64,000 nt of DNA, from NCBI GenBank assembly GCA_003553945.1, contig PWEL01000038.1, positions 1 through 64,000 on the forward strand. The letters run 5' to 3'. How positions within the stretch are numbered: the first letter of the stretch is position 1; every line of letters starts with the position of its first letter. Below are positions 34,317-44,063 of the stretch, piece by piece. The position numbers and the translations under genes were made by a program. The notes under the pieces are model-generated. The model ran no database searches, had not been told where the DNA came from, and saw only the letters and a program-made list of their open reading frames with translations. The DNA comes from Mollicutes bacterium (GTDB lineage Bacteria; Bacillota_I; Bacilli_A; Izemoplasmatales; Izemoplasmataceae).

Positions 34317-35612
34317 TCACCTTAGCATTTTCATGGCTTCTCTGACGTAGTCGGTCACATGGATCTTCGAGGTGCAGACATACGCGCACAGGCCGCACTC
34401 GATGCACTTGTCGGCTTCGAGGGCGCGGGCGGATTCCTTATCCTCGCGCTTCACTGCGTTCATGATCTGTACCGGCTGGATATCGACGGGGCAGGCGTAG
34501 ACGCAGCTCGCGCAGCGGACGCATGGCTCCTCTACATAGTCGACGCTTTTGAGCACAAGGATCGACGTCGTCGTCTGTGTGACGACGATGTCGTCGCTCT
34601 CGATGCTTTCGCCCATCATCGGGCCGCCGACGATGACTTCGACCTTCTCCTCATCCGTGTAGCCATCGCTCAGTTCGATCAATTCCCGGACGCTCGTCCC
34701 CACGCGGGCCCTGATGTCCTGAGGAAAATTGACAGCGTCGCCGTTGACAGTGAGATGCCGCTTGATGATGGGGAGGTTGTGCTTGACGGCCTCATAGACG
34801 CTCGCCGTCGTCGACACATTGAAACCGAGGATGCCGTATTCCATCGGCAGCGTCCCGACCGGCACTTTGATGCCGACAGCGTTCTCGAAGGTCATGTTCT
34901 CCCAGCCCTGGGGATAGAAATCATCGAGGGTCGCGATCTGGATGTTCCAATCGGAGAATCTTGAGATCTCTCGTTCGAGGACCTCGACGAGCTCCTTCTT
35001 GGTCTTCTTGACGGCGATGACGCCGCGGGTCGCATCGACCGCACGCATGAGGTAGGTGAGGCCGCGGAAGATATCCTCGGGCTGGTCCTTGATGAGGCGG
35101 TAGTCGCTGCTGAGATACGGCTCGCACTCCACAGCGTTGATGACGACGGTGTGGATGTCCTTGTCCGTGTTCAGCTTGATATAGGAGGGAAAGCCGCTCC
35201 CCCCCAGACCGACGAGCCCCTTCTCCTTGATGATCTCCACGAAATCCTCCTGGGTGAACTGTTCGATGACGCTGTCGGGGCGGTCGGTGATGCTTTCATG
35301 ATAGGTATCCTTGAAATCGTTGCGCACGATCAGGCATTCAACTTCATCGCCGGAGCTATGATACTTGTTCGTCCTGCCCTCTATGACACCGCTGACGGTG
35401 GAATAGATGGGCTGTTCAAAGAACTTGCCCTTGCGTCTGCCGAGAATCTCACCCAGCTTGACATGATCGCCAACTTCGACATCGAGCGTATACTCCTTCG
35501 CCCTGGCGTTCTGAAGATTGATGTAGATATAATCGGGATCGACATGCCTTAATGTCGGGAGTTCCCTGTCGAGCTGCTTGTAATCCTTGACTCTTCGGGA
35601 GTTTGTGATCAT
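34317..35612 (-). CDS. rnfC: Rnf complex NADH-binding subunit RnfC
   Basis: Soluble subunit holding FMN, the NADH site and two [4Fe-4S] clusters. 431 residues. It has the N-terminal barrel-sandwich part, the nucleotide/FMN region with GLVGLGGSGFPSYIKL and VVINAVECEPYLSSDYRL, and two cluster motifs CVRCASCVYACPV and CIECGLCAYVCTS. Starts 24 bases after pgcA with AAAGGGTG upstream; first of the rnfCDGEA-(65 aa)-rnfB order. Confidence 0.95.
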   Translation of the reverse strand: MITNSRRVKDYKQLDRELPTLRHVDPDYIYINLQNARAKEYTLDVEVGDHVKLGEILGRRKGKFFEQPIYSTVSGVIEGRTNKYHSSGDEVECLIVRNDFKDTYHESITDRPDSVIEQFTQEDFVEIIKEKGLVGLGGSGFPSYIKLNTDKDIHTVVINAVECEPYLSSDYRLIKDQPEDIFRGLTYLMRAVDATRGVIAVKKTKKELVEVLEREISRFSDWNIQIATLDDFYPQGWENMTFENAVGIKVPVGTLPMEYGILGFNVSTTASVYEAVKHNLPIIKRHLTVNGDAVNFPQDIRARVGTSVRELIELSDGYTDEEKVEVIVGGPMMGESIESDDIVVTQTTTSILVLKSVDYVEEPCVRCASCVYACPVDIQPVQIMNAVKREDKESARALEADKCIECGLCAYVCTSKIHVTDYVREAMKMLR

Positions 35613-35636
35613 TCATATGCACCCTTTGCTATATTT

Positions 35637-37328
35637 TCAGTCCTCTATAAATGGATTAATCATCTTGTTGATTCGTTTCTGCATCTCATCGAGCATCGCG
35701 TCGGCGGATGCTATTGAAGATGCCTTCACATTCAGATAGATCTTGAGTTTCGGTTCCGTACCGCTCGGCCGCAGCACGAACCAGCAATCATCCTCGAAGA
35801 TGAACTTGACCACATTGGAGGATGGGTAATCGAGCGGTTCGCTTGTGTCCGCTTTCTCCCGGACACCGCGGAGATAATCCTCCTTGACCAGCAGCCTCCT
35901 GTCCATGAACGTCTCCGGCTTCCAGCGGCGGAAATGCTCCATGATGGCTTTGATTGTCTCGGCGCCGGCACTACCTTTTAAGACAATGTTCATCAGTTTA
36001 TCGCGATAGGCGCCGTAGGTCTCATAGAGGCTATTGAGATAATCGACGAGCGTCATGCCTTGCTGCTTGAGCTGATCTGCCATCTCCGCGGCCATGAGCG
36101 ATGCCTGCACGCCATCCTTGTCGCGGGTGATGTCCGCTAGCACATAGCCGTAGCTCTCCTCATACCCCATGATGAACCGCTTGCCTTCGTCCGGGAGCGC
36201 CTTCATGCGCTCGCCGATGAATTTGAAACCTGTGAGGGTCGACTCGACCTCCACGCCATAAGCGCGGGCGATCGCTGCGCCGAACTCGCTGGTGACGACA
36301 GTGTTGAAGATAAGGCCGTCATCGGGCAGCGTGCCGGATTGTTGCATGCTGCCGAGTATATAATCGATGAACATCGCCCCGGTCTGGTTGCCGGTGAGGA
36401 ACACGTATTCCCCTTCGTGTCGGCACATGAGCCCGAGCCGGTCGCTGTCGGGGTCCGTGGCGATCAACAGGTCGGTGTCGTTCTCATGCCCGATTCTTTG
36501 CGCTTGTTCAAACGCCTCGGGATGTTCGGGGTTGGGAGAGTTCACCGCCTTGAAATCAGGATCGATGACCATCTGGGACGGAACGGTCCTTACATCATAG
36601 CCGCAGCCGGAGAGGACATCGGGGATGATCTCCCGGCTGGTGCCGTGAAGCGGTGTGAACACCGTGCGCAGGCTGCGGGAATAGCCCTCATGGAACTGCA
36701 GGGCCTTCACGGCTTCAATGTATCGTCCCTTGACACCTTCGGGATGCTGGATGAAACCTTCCTCTTTAGCTGCATCGGCATCGAGCGATTCGATGGAGAA
36801 ATAATCCTCGACAGTATTGACTTTCTCGATGACGCGGTCGGCAAGAGCGGGCACGAGCTGACAGCCGTTCTCGTCATACATCTTCACACCGTTATAATTC
36901 GGCGGATTGTGCGAAGCGGTCACCATGATGCCTCCGGACGCACGGAGGTCGCGGACCGCGAAAGAAAGGAGCGGTGTCGGTTCGAGACTGTCGAACAGAT
37001 ACGTCCTGATGCCGAGCGCCGCAAGCACACATGCCGCCTCCAAAGCGAATTCATCGCTCTTGTGACGGTTGTCGTGCGCGATGACGACGCCGCGTTCAGC
37101 ACCCACTTCCCGCAAAAAAAGCCCGTAACCGTAGACGGCTTTCCGGAGCGTGTAGGCATTCAGCCGGTTGGTTCCGACACCGACAATTCCCCGCATGCCG
37201 CCGGTACCGAATGACAGTTCCTTGTAAAAGGCGTCTTCTATTTCCTCTTCGCTCATCGATTCGAGTTCGCGACGGCTTTTCTCATCGAGCCTGGAATCCT
37301 CCAGCCAGCGTCGATAACGTGCATGCAT
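35637..37328 (-). CDS. pgcA: Phosphoglucomutase / phosphomannomutase
   Basis: Interconverts glucose-1-phosphate and glucose-6-phosphate (alpha-phosphohexomutase), connecting glycogen metabolism with glycolysis. About 563 residues. The phosphoserine loop MVTASHNPPNYNG, the Mg site ATDPDSDRLG, the sugar-binding GYEESYGY and the phosphate-binding RPSGTEPKLKIY are all seen. I start at ATG 37328, after GAGGTGG; codons further upstream lack a ribosome site. First gene of the transcript that continues into rnf, an unexpected pairing. Confidence 0.93.
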   Translation of the reverse strand: MHARYRRWLEDSRLDEKSRRELESMSEEEIEDAFYKELSFGTGGMRGIVGVGTNRLNAYTLRKAVYGYGLFLREVGAERGVVIAHDNRHKSDEFALEAACVLAALGIRTYLFDSLEPTPLLSFAVRDLRASGGIMVTASHNPPNYNGVKMYDENGCQLVPALADRVIEKVNTVEDYFSIESLDADAAKEEGFIQHPEGVKGRYIEAVKALQFHEGYSRSLRTVFTPLHGTSREIIPDVLSGCGYDVRTVPSQMVIDPDFKAVNSPNPEHPEAFEQAQRIGHENDTDLLIATDPDSDRLGLMCRHEGEYVFLTGNQTGAMFIDYILGSMQQSGTLPDDGLIFNTVVTSEFGAAIARAYGVEVESTLTGFKFIGERMKALPDEGKRFIMGYEESYGYVLADITRDKDGVQASLMAAEMADQLKQQGMTLVDYLNSLYETYGAYRDKLMNIVLKGSAGAETIKAIMEHFRRWKPETFMDRRLLVKEDYLRGVREKADTSEPLDYPSSNVVKFIFEDDCWFVLRPSGTEPKLKIYLNVKASSIASADAMLDEMQKRINKMINPFIED

Positions 37329-37363
37329 AGGACCACCTCGCATTTTCCACATTTAGCACCTGT

Positions 37364-37392
37364 ATTATAACTTATCACCCACCACTTTTCAA
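37364..37392 (-). promoter_or_regulatory. Promoter of the pgcA-rnf operon
   Basis: TTGAAA, 17 bases, TATAAT; start of transcription about 25 bases before the pgcA start. Confidence 0.7.
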
Positions 37393-37449
37393 CATAACGG
37401 ATAATTTCGATGCATTTTATAATATAGAATAGAAAAGCCTTCTTCCAAA

Positions 37450-37484
37450 TAAAAAACCCTGCGGCTTCTGATGAACCGCAGGGG
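37450..37484 (-). terminator. Terminator of the peroxiredoxin gene
   Basis: CCCTGCGG/CCGCAGGG stem followed by TTTTTT on the minus strand, just after the peroxiredoxin stop. Confidence 0.85.
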
Positions 37485-37492
37485 GAATGCAT

Positions 37493-38068
37493 CTACTCGA
37501 TGAAATCGTCGCCTTCCTTCCAGTTGCAGGGGACGCGTTTCCCCTCGGCTTCCATCTGAAAGACGCTGAGTGTTCTCAATACTTCATCGACGTTGCGACC
37601 GCCTTCGCCGTGATTGACGTGCGCGGCCTTGAGGGTGCCGCCGGGCGCGATGATGAACGTCCCGCGCCATGCGATGCCGCGGTCCTCATCCAGCACGCCG
37701 TAGGCCTCGCTGACGGTGTGCGTGTTGTCACTGGCATGGATATGGTTCAATCTTCCGAGTGCTTCATTCTGCCAGGCGAGATGCGCATGGGTCGAATCCG
37801 TCGACACGGCGACGAGCGTCGCACCCTTTGCTTCAAAGGAAGCAGTCAGCTCGTTGAAGCGACGGATCTCCGTGGGGCAGACATAGCTGAAATCGAGCGG
37901 GTAGAAATAGAGCACAACCCATCTACCATCATTCAATAGTTCATCGAGCGTCACCGTAGAGAGCCGTTGATGCCCTTCGCCTTCGGGCATGACGGCTTCC
38001 ATCTCGAAGCGCGGTGCCTGCTTGCCGACTTTCGCCGCGGTGACATAGAAATCATTATCGTATTTCAT
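37493..38068 (-). CDS. 2-Cys peroxiredoxin (AhpC-like)
   Basis: Reduces hydrogen peroxide and organic peroxides; needs an external reductant. 191 residues. The peroxidatic cysteine is in DFSYVCPTEI, the arginine in WRGTFII, and the resolving cysteine probably in GKRVPCNWKEG near the C-terminus (VCP order changed to VPC compared with most AhpC). AGGAGG upstream of the ATG. Own promoter after glgP. No AhpF or thioredoxin gene nearby. Confidence 0.93.
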   Translation of the reverse strand: MKYDNDFYVTAAKVGKQAPRFEMEAVMPEGEGHQRLSTVTLDELLNDGRWVVLYFYPLDFSYVCPTEIRRFNELTASFEAKGATLVAVSTDSTHAHLAWQNEALGRLNHIHASDNTHTVSEAYGVLDEDRGIAWRGTFIIAPGGTLKAAHVNHGEGGRNVDEVLRTLSVFQMEAEGKRVPCNWKEGDDFIE

Positions 38069-38097
38069 GACGGGCCTCCTAGTGTTTTTCTGCTCTT

Positions 38098-38126
38098 AGC
38101 ATACGCAATGATGTTTGGATATTCAA
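38098..38126 (-). promoter_or_regulatory. Promoter of the peroxiredoxin gene
   Basis: TTGAAT, 17 bases, TATGCT, in the gap after glgP. No PerR-type box seen. Confidence 0.5.
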
Positions 38127-38136
38127 ATGATATGCG

Positions 38137-40521
38137 CTATGTTGTTCTTTTCAGCTTCCAGATGTCATCGACATAATTCTCGATCGTACGGTCGCTCGAG
38201 AAGTATCCGCTCTTCGCGATATTCACCAGACAGGTCTTGGCGAAACCTCTTTTGTCCTTGAAGCGTTCATTCAGCCTCTCCTGCGCGTCGGAATAGGCGC
38301 GGAGGTCCTTAAGCACGAAGAAACGGTCCTCGTTCAAAAGATTGTCCTTGATCTCGGCGAACTCATCGCGTCTGACGTGGGCGAAGAATCCGTCCGTGAG
38401 CTGGTCGACGACCTGTCTGATCTCGGGGTCGTTCTCATAGATCTCCCCGGGGTCGTAGGTACCGGCTTCATAAAGGGCGGTGACTTCATCGCTGTTCATG
38501 CCGAAGATCTCGATATGGTCTTCACCGACACGCTCGGCGATCTCCACGTTCGCCCCGTCAAGTGTGCCGAGGGTGATCGAGCCGTTCATCATGAACTTCA
38601 TGTTGCCGGTGCCGCTCGCCTCTTTCGTAGCGGTGGAGATCTGCTCGCTCACATCACATGCGGGCATGATGCGTTCAGCGTAGGTGACATTGTAGTTCTC
38701 GACGAATACGACCTTGAGAAAGTCCTTGGTGTCCGGGTCGTTGTTGACGATGTCTCCGATGGTGTTGATGAGCTTGATGACCTTCTTGGCGAAATGATAG
38801 GAAGCCGCCGCTTTCGCACCGAAGATGAAACTCCTCGGGACGAAACGGTTTCGGAAGGCGACATCCGTCTTGAGGCGATGATGAAGCATCATGATATGGA
38901 GCGCGTTCATGAGCTGGCGCTTGTATTCGTGCATGCGCTTCACCTGGACATCGAAGACGCTGTCGACATCGAGTCGGACGCCCTGCTCGCGCTCGATATG
39001 GTCGGCTAGGGCCTGTTTCTTCTCGCGCTTGATCGCGAGGAACCTATCCTGCACGTCAGAATCGTCGGCGGCGTCGAGAAGCGGTTCAAGGGACAAGGTC
39101 TGCTCCCACTCCGGCGCATGTTCGCTGATGAGGGCGGCGAGGTCCGGGTTGATGTGCTTAAGGAAACGCCGGTGCGTGATGCCGTTGGTCTTGCTGTTGA
39201 ATTTGTCAGGGTACAGCGCGTGGAACTTCTTCATCTCGATGGTGGTCAATATCTTCGTATGCAGCTCCGCAACACCGTTCACACTGAATGAGCCGACGAT
39301 GGCGAGATGCGCCATGCGGACTTCCCCGGCGGCGATGATGGCGAGTTCACCGATTGCTTCCTCGCTCTTGCCGTGTGTGTCGAGCAGTTCACCGCAGAAA
39401 CGCTTGTTGATCTCCTCGATGATCTGATAGACCCTCGGAATCGTCGGCTGCAGAAGACTCACAGGCCATTTCTCGAGCGCCTCGGCGAGGATGGTGTGGT
39501 TGGTATAGGCACAGGTCGATTGGGTGATCGACCACGCCTCGTCCCATTCAAGGCCGTAATCATCGAGCAGCACGCGCATCAGCTCGGGGATGATGAGCGC
39601 GGGATGGGTGTCGTTGATCTGAAAGACATGATAATCGGAGAAATTCTCGAACGTTCCATGCCTTTCATAGTGGTTCCGCGTGATATCGCGGACACCGGCC
39701 GCACTGAAGAAATACTGCTGCTTGATGCGGAGGATCTTGCCCTCGCGTGTCGTATCGTCAGGATAGAGGAAACCGCTGATCTGACGAATCTCCTCGTTAT
39801 AGTCGAAAGGATGGATGTCATCGGGATAATAGTCCGTGGGCTCGGCATTCCAGAGCCTGAGCGTATTGACCACGCCGTTCGCCTCACCCGGGATCGGCAT
39901 GTCGTAGGGGACGGCGCGTATCGTCTCTTCAGGGGTGTAGTGCGCATCGCCAGCTTCGAAGGAGACAGTGCCGCCGAAGGGGATGTCGATCGCTTCCTCC
40001 TCGCGCCGGACCTCCCAGGGATACGGATTCTTCAGCCAGTCATCCGGCACTTCGCGCTGATAGCCGTGGCGCAGCGTCTGTTCGAAAAAGCCGTAGCGGT
40101 AGCGGATCCCGAAGGCGTGCCCCTTGTAGCCGAGCGAGGCGATCGAATCCAGAAAGCAGGCCGCCAGCCGGCCGAGACCGCCGTTACCAAGACCCGCATC
40201 GACCTCCTGGTGCTCGATGGCATCGAGGTCGAGCCCGATGGAATCGAAGGCGCGCTCGACAGTGTCCCGGATGCCGAGATGATAGAGATGATTCGTGATC
40301 AAGCGCCCCAGCAGGAACTCCATGGAGAAATAGTGCAGTTCCTTCTGCTCGCCGTCGCTTTGTTCGAGCCAGTCCTCGCTGATGCGTTCGAAGACCATCT
40401 GTGCGAGCGCCTGATAATGCTCCCTTTCGCTCGCCGATTCAATATCGGTCGCGAACTGGGTGCGCAGACGCTGTTTGAATTGTTCCAGGAATTGTTGTTC
40501 ATTGTCGAATAAGTTCATCAT
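38137..40521 (-). CDS. glgP: Glycogen phosphorylase
   Basis: Releases glucose-1-phosphate from glycogen with inorganic phosphate, pyridoxal phosphate as cofactor. 794 residues. Visible motifs: the N-terminal LGNGGLGRLAACFLDS, GIRYRYGFFEQ, QINDTHPALIIPELMR, NGITHRRFL, RMHEYKRQLMN and the cofactor lysine in EASGTGNMKFMMNG. ATG followed by a second ATG; either may serve. Last gene of the glgBC-(DA)-P series; its product feeds PgcA. Confidence 0.97.
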   Translation of the reverse strand: MMNLFDNEQQFLEQFKQRLRTQFATDIESASEREHYQALAQMVFERISEDWLEQSDGEQKELHYFSMEFLLGRLITNHLYHLGIRDTVERAFDSIGLDLDAIEHQEVDAGLGNGGLGRLAACFLDSIASLGYKGHAFGIRYRYGFFEQTLRHGYQREVPDDWLKNPYPWEVRREEEAIDIPFGGTVSFEAGDAHYTPEETIRAVPYDMPIPGEANGVVNTLRLWNAEPTDYYPDDIHPFDYNEEIRQISGFLYPDDTTREGKILRIKQQYFFSAAGVRDITRNHYERHGTFENFSDYHVFQINDTHPALIIPELMRVLLDDYGLEWDEAWSITQSTCAYTNHTILAEALEKWPVSLLQPTIPRVYQIIEEINKRFCGELLDTHGKSEEAIGELAIIAAGEVRMAHLAIVGSFSVNGVAELHTKILTTIEMKKFHALYPDKFNSKTNGITHRRFLKHINPDLAALISEHAPEWEQTLSLEPLLDAADDSDVQDRFLAIKREKKQALADHIEREQGVRLDVDSVFDVQVKRMHEYKRQLMNALHIMMLHHRLKTDVAFRNRFVPRSFIFGAKAAASYHFAKKVIKLINTIGDIVNNDPDTKDFLKVVFVENYNVTYAERIMPACDVSEQISTATKEASGTGNMKFMMNGSITLGTLDGANVEIAERVGEDHIEIFGMNSDEVTALYEAGTYDPGEIYENDPEIRQVVDQLTDGFFAHVRRDEFAEIKDNLLNEDRFFVLKDLRAYSDAQERLNERFKDKRGFAKTCLVNIAKSGYFSSDRTIENYVDDIWKLKRTT

Positions 40522-40539
40522 ATCACTCCCTCTTGTACC

Positions 40540-42936
40540 TTAAACCATGCTCTGATAAATCTCAAGCATCTTCTGCGCTTGTCTTTCTATGCTGAAATCG
40601 GCGCGCATGCCTGCATCCATGATGCGGCGCCATTCATCCTTGTGCTCATGAAATACCTTATAGGCGTCATCGATGCGTGCGGCGAGCGCCTCGGCGTCGT
40701 AATTGAAGAATGTGAAACCTGTTCCATACCTGGTGATGGGGTCGTAGTCGACGATGCTGTCGGCGAGACCGCCCGTCTTGCGGGCGATCGGCGGAGTGCC
40801 ATAGCGCATAGCGATCATCTGCGAGAGCCCGCAGGGTTCGACCCGCGAAGGCATGAGGAACGCATCGGCGCCGGCGTAGATGTGCGCCGGATTAGCGGCA
40901 TCGAAGCCGATATTGAGGCGCACCCTTCCAGGATGGGCCTTCTCGAGCTCCCTGAGACTTTCGATGTATCTATCCTCCCCGCTCCCGAGCAGTACGAACT
41001 GCAGGGCCTTATACCTCTCAAGCATGGTCGAGAGCGCCGGAATCAGTATCGGGAAACCTTTCTGTTCTGTGATCCGGCTTACCATGCCGAGCGTGAATTT
41101 CTCCACGCCGAGGGAGAGTTGCATCTTCTCCTGCAGGTGAAGCTTGTTCTCGCTCTTCTTGCCGATCGACTGGCGGTCGTAGGGAGAGAACACATTGGGG
41201 TCGTTCACGGGACTGTATTTCTTCGGAAGGCCGTTCAATACGCCGTGGAAATCCCGTTCGCGCTTGAGCAGCAGGGGCGTGAGACTGCCCCCGTAATAAT
41301 CGTAGCGGAGCTCATCGCGATACGTCTCCGACACCGTCGATAGCTTCGAGGCTTCACTGATGCCCGTCTCGAGGAAATTCACCGTGGGGATCAAGGCGTT
41401 CGGGCGCGATTCATGCAGCAGGGATGCATCGCACTGTCCCTGATAATCGATGTTGTGGATGGTGAGCAATGTGGGAATCCTGTCCTCGCTCTTCTGCATC
41501 AGCCCCGGAAGCAACCCGGTGTGCCAGTCATTGAGGTGCAGAAGGTCGAAAGGTCCTATGTGCTTGAAGGATTGATATACCGCGTAGTTGAAGAAGGCGA
41601 AACGCAGACAGTCGTCTTCATAGCCGTAGGTCTCCTCCCTCTCGAAGAAGGGAAAATATTCGATGAAATAATAGCGCACCTTTTCACGGAGCAGGGTGTA
41701 GATGCGGATCTTCCGCGGCTCGCCGCCGAAATCGAACGTCTCGCTCGCCACGTACTGATAGGTCTCCGCATAATTGTCCTTGATGGATTTATAGAGGGGG
41801 ATGACGACATTCGTGTCCACGCCCTTCTTGCTCAAGGCACGGGAGAGCCCCTCGATGACATCGGCGAGACCGCCCGTCTTGACATAGGGGTTCGCCTCGC
41901 TGGCGACGATCAGAACACGAAGGTCGCTCTGGTCGGTGATGATCTGGCCCTTTTCCGTGACATAAGGGCTGTCGATCGTGCCCTCGACGATTGTATCGGC
42001 CTTGACCACGGTATCCTTGTCGAGGATGACATGGTCGAGGACGGCCCCCCGTTCGACGACCGCATTGTTCATCACAAAGCTGTTTTTGACATGCGCCCCT
42101 TCCTTGATGATGACGTCGCGTCCGATGATGCTTTTCTCGATATGGCCGCGGATATAGGAACCGCTCGATACCATGCTGTTCGTCACTGTCGAGGCGTCAC
42201 TGTACCGCGCCGGCGGCGCCGTCTTCTCCTTGGAGACGATCGGACGGTCGTTTCGGAAGATAGTGCTGCCGATCTCAAAGGCGAGCATGTCGAGATTGGC
42301 CCTGAGATAAACGGAGGGTTCATCGATCAACCGCGTGTACCCTTCATGCGTGATGGTGTTGACCCGGACCTTAGGCGAACGCCAGACAAGGTCGTTCATG
42401 GTCTTATAGGGCAGCGCGTCGTAATCGAGGATGTATTTCAACAAAAGGTCCTTCGACAGGATGAACGTCTTCAAACGGCTGTAGGGGGTCATTACCTCGC
42501 TGATATCCGCTTGCGAGGCGACATGGGCATCCAGCATCGCTTGAAAGTCGACGTTCCAGACCAGTGACGCTTGTGTGATGAGCACGTACTTCTGCGTGCT
42601 GCGGCGGAAATATTCTATATGTTCATGCATGCGCTGAAACGTCAGCATGTCCCCCAGCGGCAACATCATGTTCTTCGGCGGCAGGATGAATAGCCCGTCG
42701 CGGCGACGGTCGAGATGCCAGCGCTTGCCGCTGCCGATATGATCCTGCAGCGAGCGGTAGTTTCCGGAAGGGAAGATCGCCACATTCGTCACATGCGCAT
42801 GCTTCAAGTTCGAAAGCGTGAAATCGATGAGGCGGAACTTACCAGCGAAGGGGAGCGCACCGGGCATGCGGTGCAGGGTGAGCTTTTCAAAATTGTCACG
42901 GCTCGAGGCGTCGACCACGGCGAAGAGATCACGCAT
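40540..42936 (-). CDS. GlgD-GlgA fusion: ADP-glucose pyrophosphorylase-like domain joined to glycogen synthase
   Basis: About 798 residues in one uninterrupted frame. Residues about 1-345 are GlgD-like, the non-catalytic partner of GlgC: FAVVDASSRDNFEKLT, LPFAGKFRLIDFTLSNLKHA, GSGKRWHLDR, and a left-handed beta-helix tail (VSSGSYIRGHIEKSIIGRDV). After a short linker, residues about 350-798 are GT5 glycogen synthase: LIVASEANPYVKTGGLADVI with the ADP-glucose-binding KTGGL, LNDWHTGLLPG, RITEQKGFPIL and MPSRVEPCGLSQMIAMRYG. GlgD usually is a separate protein. Start at 42936, 8 bases after GGGGGG; it overlaps the glgC end by 8 bases. Confidence 0.9.
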   Translation of the reverse strand: MRDLFAVVDASSRDNFEKLTLHRMPGALPFAGKFRLIDFTLSNLKHAHVTNVAIFPSGNYRSLQDHIGSGKRWHLDRRRDGLFILPPKNMMLPLGDMLTFQRMHEHIEYFRRSTQKYVLITQASLVWNVDFQAMLDAHVASQADISEVMTPYSRLKTFILSKDLLLKYILDYDALPYKTMNDLVWRSPKVRVNTITHEGYTRLIDEPSVYLRANLDMLAFEIGSTIFRNDRPIVSKEKTAPPARYSDASTVTNSMVSSGSYIRGHIEKSIIGRDVIIKEGAHVKNSFVMNNAVVERGAVLDHVILDKDTVVKADTIVEGTIDSPYVTEKGQIITDQSDLRVLIVASEANPYVKTGGLADVIEGLSRALSKKGVDTNVVIPLYKSIKDNYAETYQYVASETFDFGGEPRKIRIYTLLREKVRYYFIEYFPFFEREETYGYEDDCLRFAFFNYAVYQSFKHIGPFDLLHLNDWHTGLLPGLMQKSEDRIPTLLTIHNIDYQGQCDASLLHESRPNALIPTVNFLETGISEASKLSTVSETYRDELRYDYYGGSLTPLLLKRERDFHGVLNGLPKKYSPVNDPNVFSPYDRQSIGKKSENKLHLQEKMQLSLGVEKFTLGMVSRITEQKGFPILIPALSTMLERYKALQFVLLGSGEDRYIESLRELEKAHPGRVRLNIGFDAANPAHIYAGADAFLMPSRVEPCGLSQMIAMRYGTPPIARKTGGLADSIVDYDPITRYGTGFTFFNYDAEALAARIDDAYKVFHEHKDEWRRIMDAGMRADFSIERQAQKMLEIYQSMV

Positions 42937-44062
42937 CGCCATCACCCCCCAGTTTCCAGAGACGGTCGTTATCGATGACTTCGACCTCATCGTAGACAAG
43001 CTCCGTCCCGGGCATGACGAGGGTGTCCTCGAGTATCATCGCATTTTTCAGCACCGCGCCTTCACCGATGGTCGCCCCCTGAAACAGCACGGAATTCTCC
43101 ACATGGGCGCCGTCCTTGACCACGACGCCATTGGAGAGAATGCTCCGGCGGATCTTGCCGCTCACGAGGCACCCATCGCCGATGAGCACATCCGCGAGCG
43201 GTTCCTTCGTCGTGATGTGATGCGGCGGGAGGTCGCTTGAGCGGGTATAGACGGGAAGCTCCTTGTAATCGTGGAGCTTGAGGAGCTCGGGATGGTCGAT
43301 GAGGTCCATGTTCGCTTCAAAGAGGCTTTCAATAGTGCCAACGTCCCGGAAATAGCCGTCGAAATGATAGGCATTGATCGTATATCCTTCATCAAGGGCC
43401 CTGGGGATGATATCCTTTCCGAAATCGAAGCCCTCCTCCAAGGAGTCGGTGAGAATGCGCTTGAGCGCCTCGGTGTTGAATACATACACCCCCATCGAGG
43501 CGTAGTGGCCTTCCGGCTTCTTCGGCTTCTCCTCGAAGTCACGGACGCGATTGTCATCGTCGACATTGAGCACCCCGTATCTCGAGAGCGAGTCATGCGG
43601 GGAGAAGGCGGAGATCGTGAAATCCGCACCGCTCTCGGCGTGGACGTCGATCAGATGGTTGTAGTCCATCTTGTAGATATGGTCGCCCGAGAGGATGAGC
43701 ACATACTCGGGATCATGACTGCGGATGAAGCGCATGTGCTGCCGGATGGCATGCGCCGTGCCTTTCTGCCAGACATCCCCTTCGTAGCTCGTATAAGGCG
43801 TGAGGAAATGGATGCCACCGTCCGGGAGGTCGAGGTCCCACGTGCTGCCGTGTTCGATATAGTCCATGAGGCTGTGGGGTTCGTACTGTGTGATGACGCC
43901 GACAGTATCGATGGCGGCGTTGGTGAGGTTGCTGAGGACAAAATCTATGAGCTTGTACTTCCCACCGAAGGAGACGGCGGGCTTCGCCATCCGTCTCGTG
44001 ATGGGCTGAAGCCTGGTGCCGCGTCCTCCTACAAGCACCATGGCGATCGCTTTTGCCTTCAC
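42929..44062 (-). CDS. glgC: Glucose-1-phosphate adenylyltransferase
   Basis: Makes ADP-glucose from glucose-1-phosphate and ATP, the committed step of glycogen synthesis. 377 residues. AMVLVGGRGTRLQPIT (nucleotide-binding GGxGTRL), SFGGKYKLIDFVLSNL, the catalytic SGDHIYKMDY, the sugar-binding FEEKPKKPEGHYASMGVY and a C-terminal beta-helix domain. Starts one base after glgB; followed by the GlgD-GlgA fusion, which suggests a GlgC/GlgD complex. Confidence 0.97.
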   Translation of the reverse strand: MKAKAIAMVLVGGRGTRLQPITRRMAKPAVSFGGKYKLIDFVLSNLTNAAIDTVGVITQYEPHSLMDYIEHGSTWDLDLPDGGIHFLTPYTSYEGDVWQKGTAHAIRQHMRFIRSHDPEYVLILSGDHIYKMDYNHLIDVHAESGADFTISAFSPHDSLSRYGVLNVDDDNRVRDFEEKPKKPEGHYASMGVYVFNTEALKRILTDSLEEGFDFGKDIIPRALDEGYTINAYHFDGYFRDVGTIESLFEANMDLIDHPELLKLHDYKELPVYTRSSDLPPHHITTKEPLADVLIGDGCLVSGKIRRSILSNGVVVKDGAHVENSVLFQGATIGEGAVLKNAMILEDTLVMPGTELVYDEVEVIDNDRLWKLGGDGDA

Positions 44063-44063
44063 A

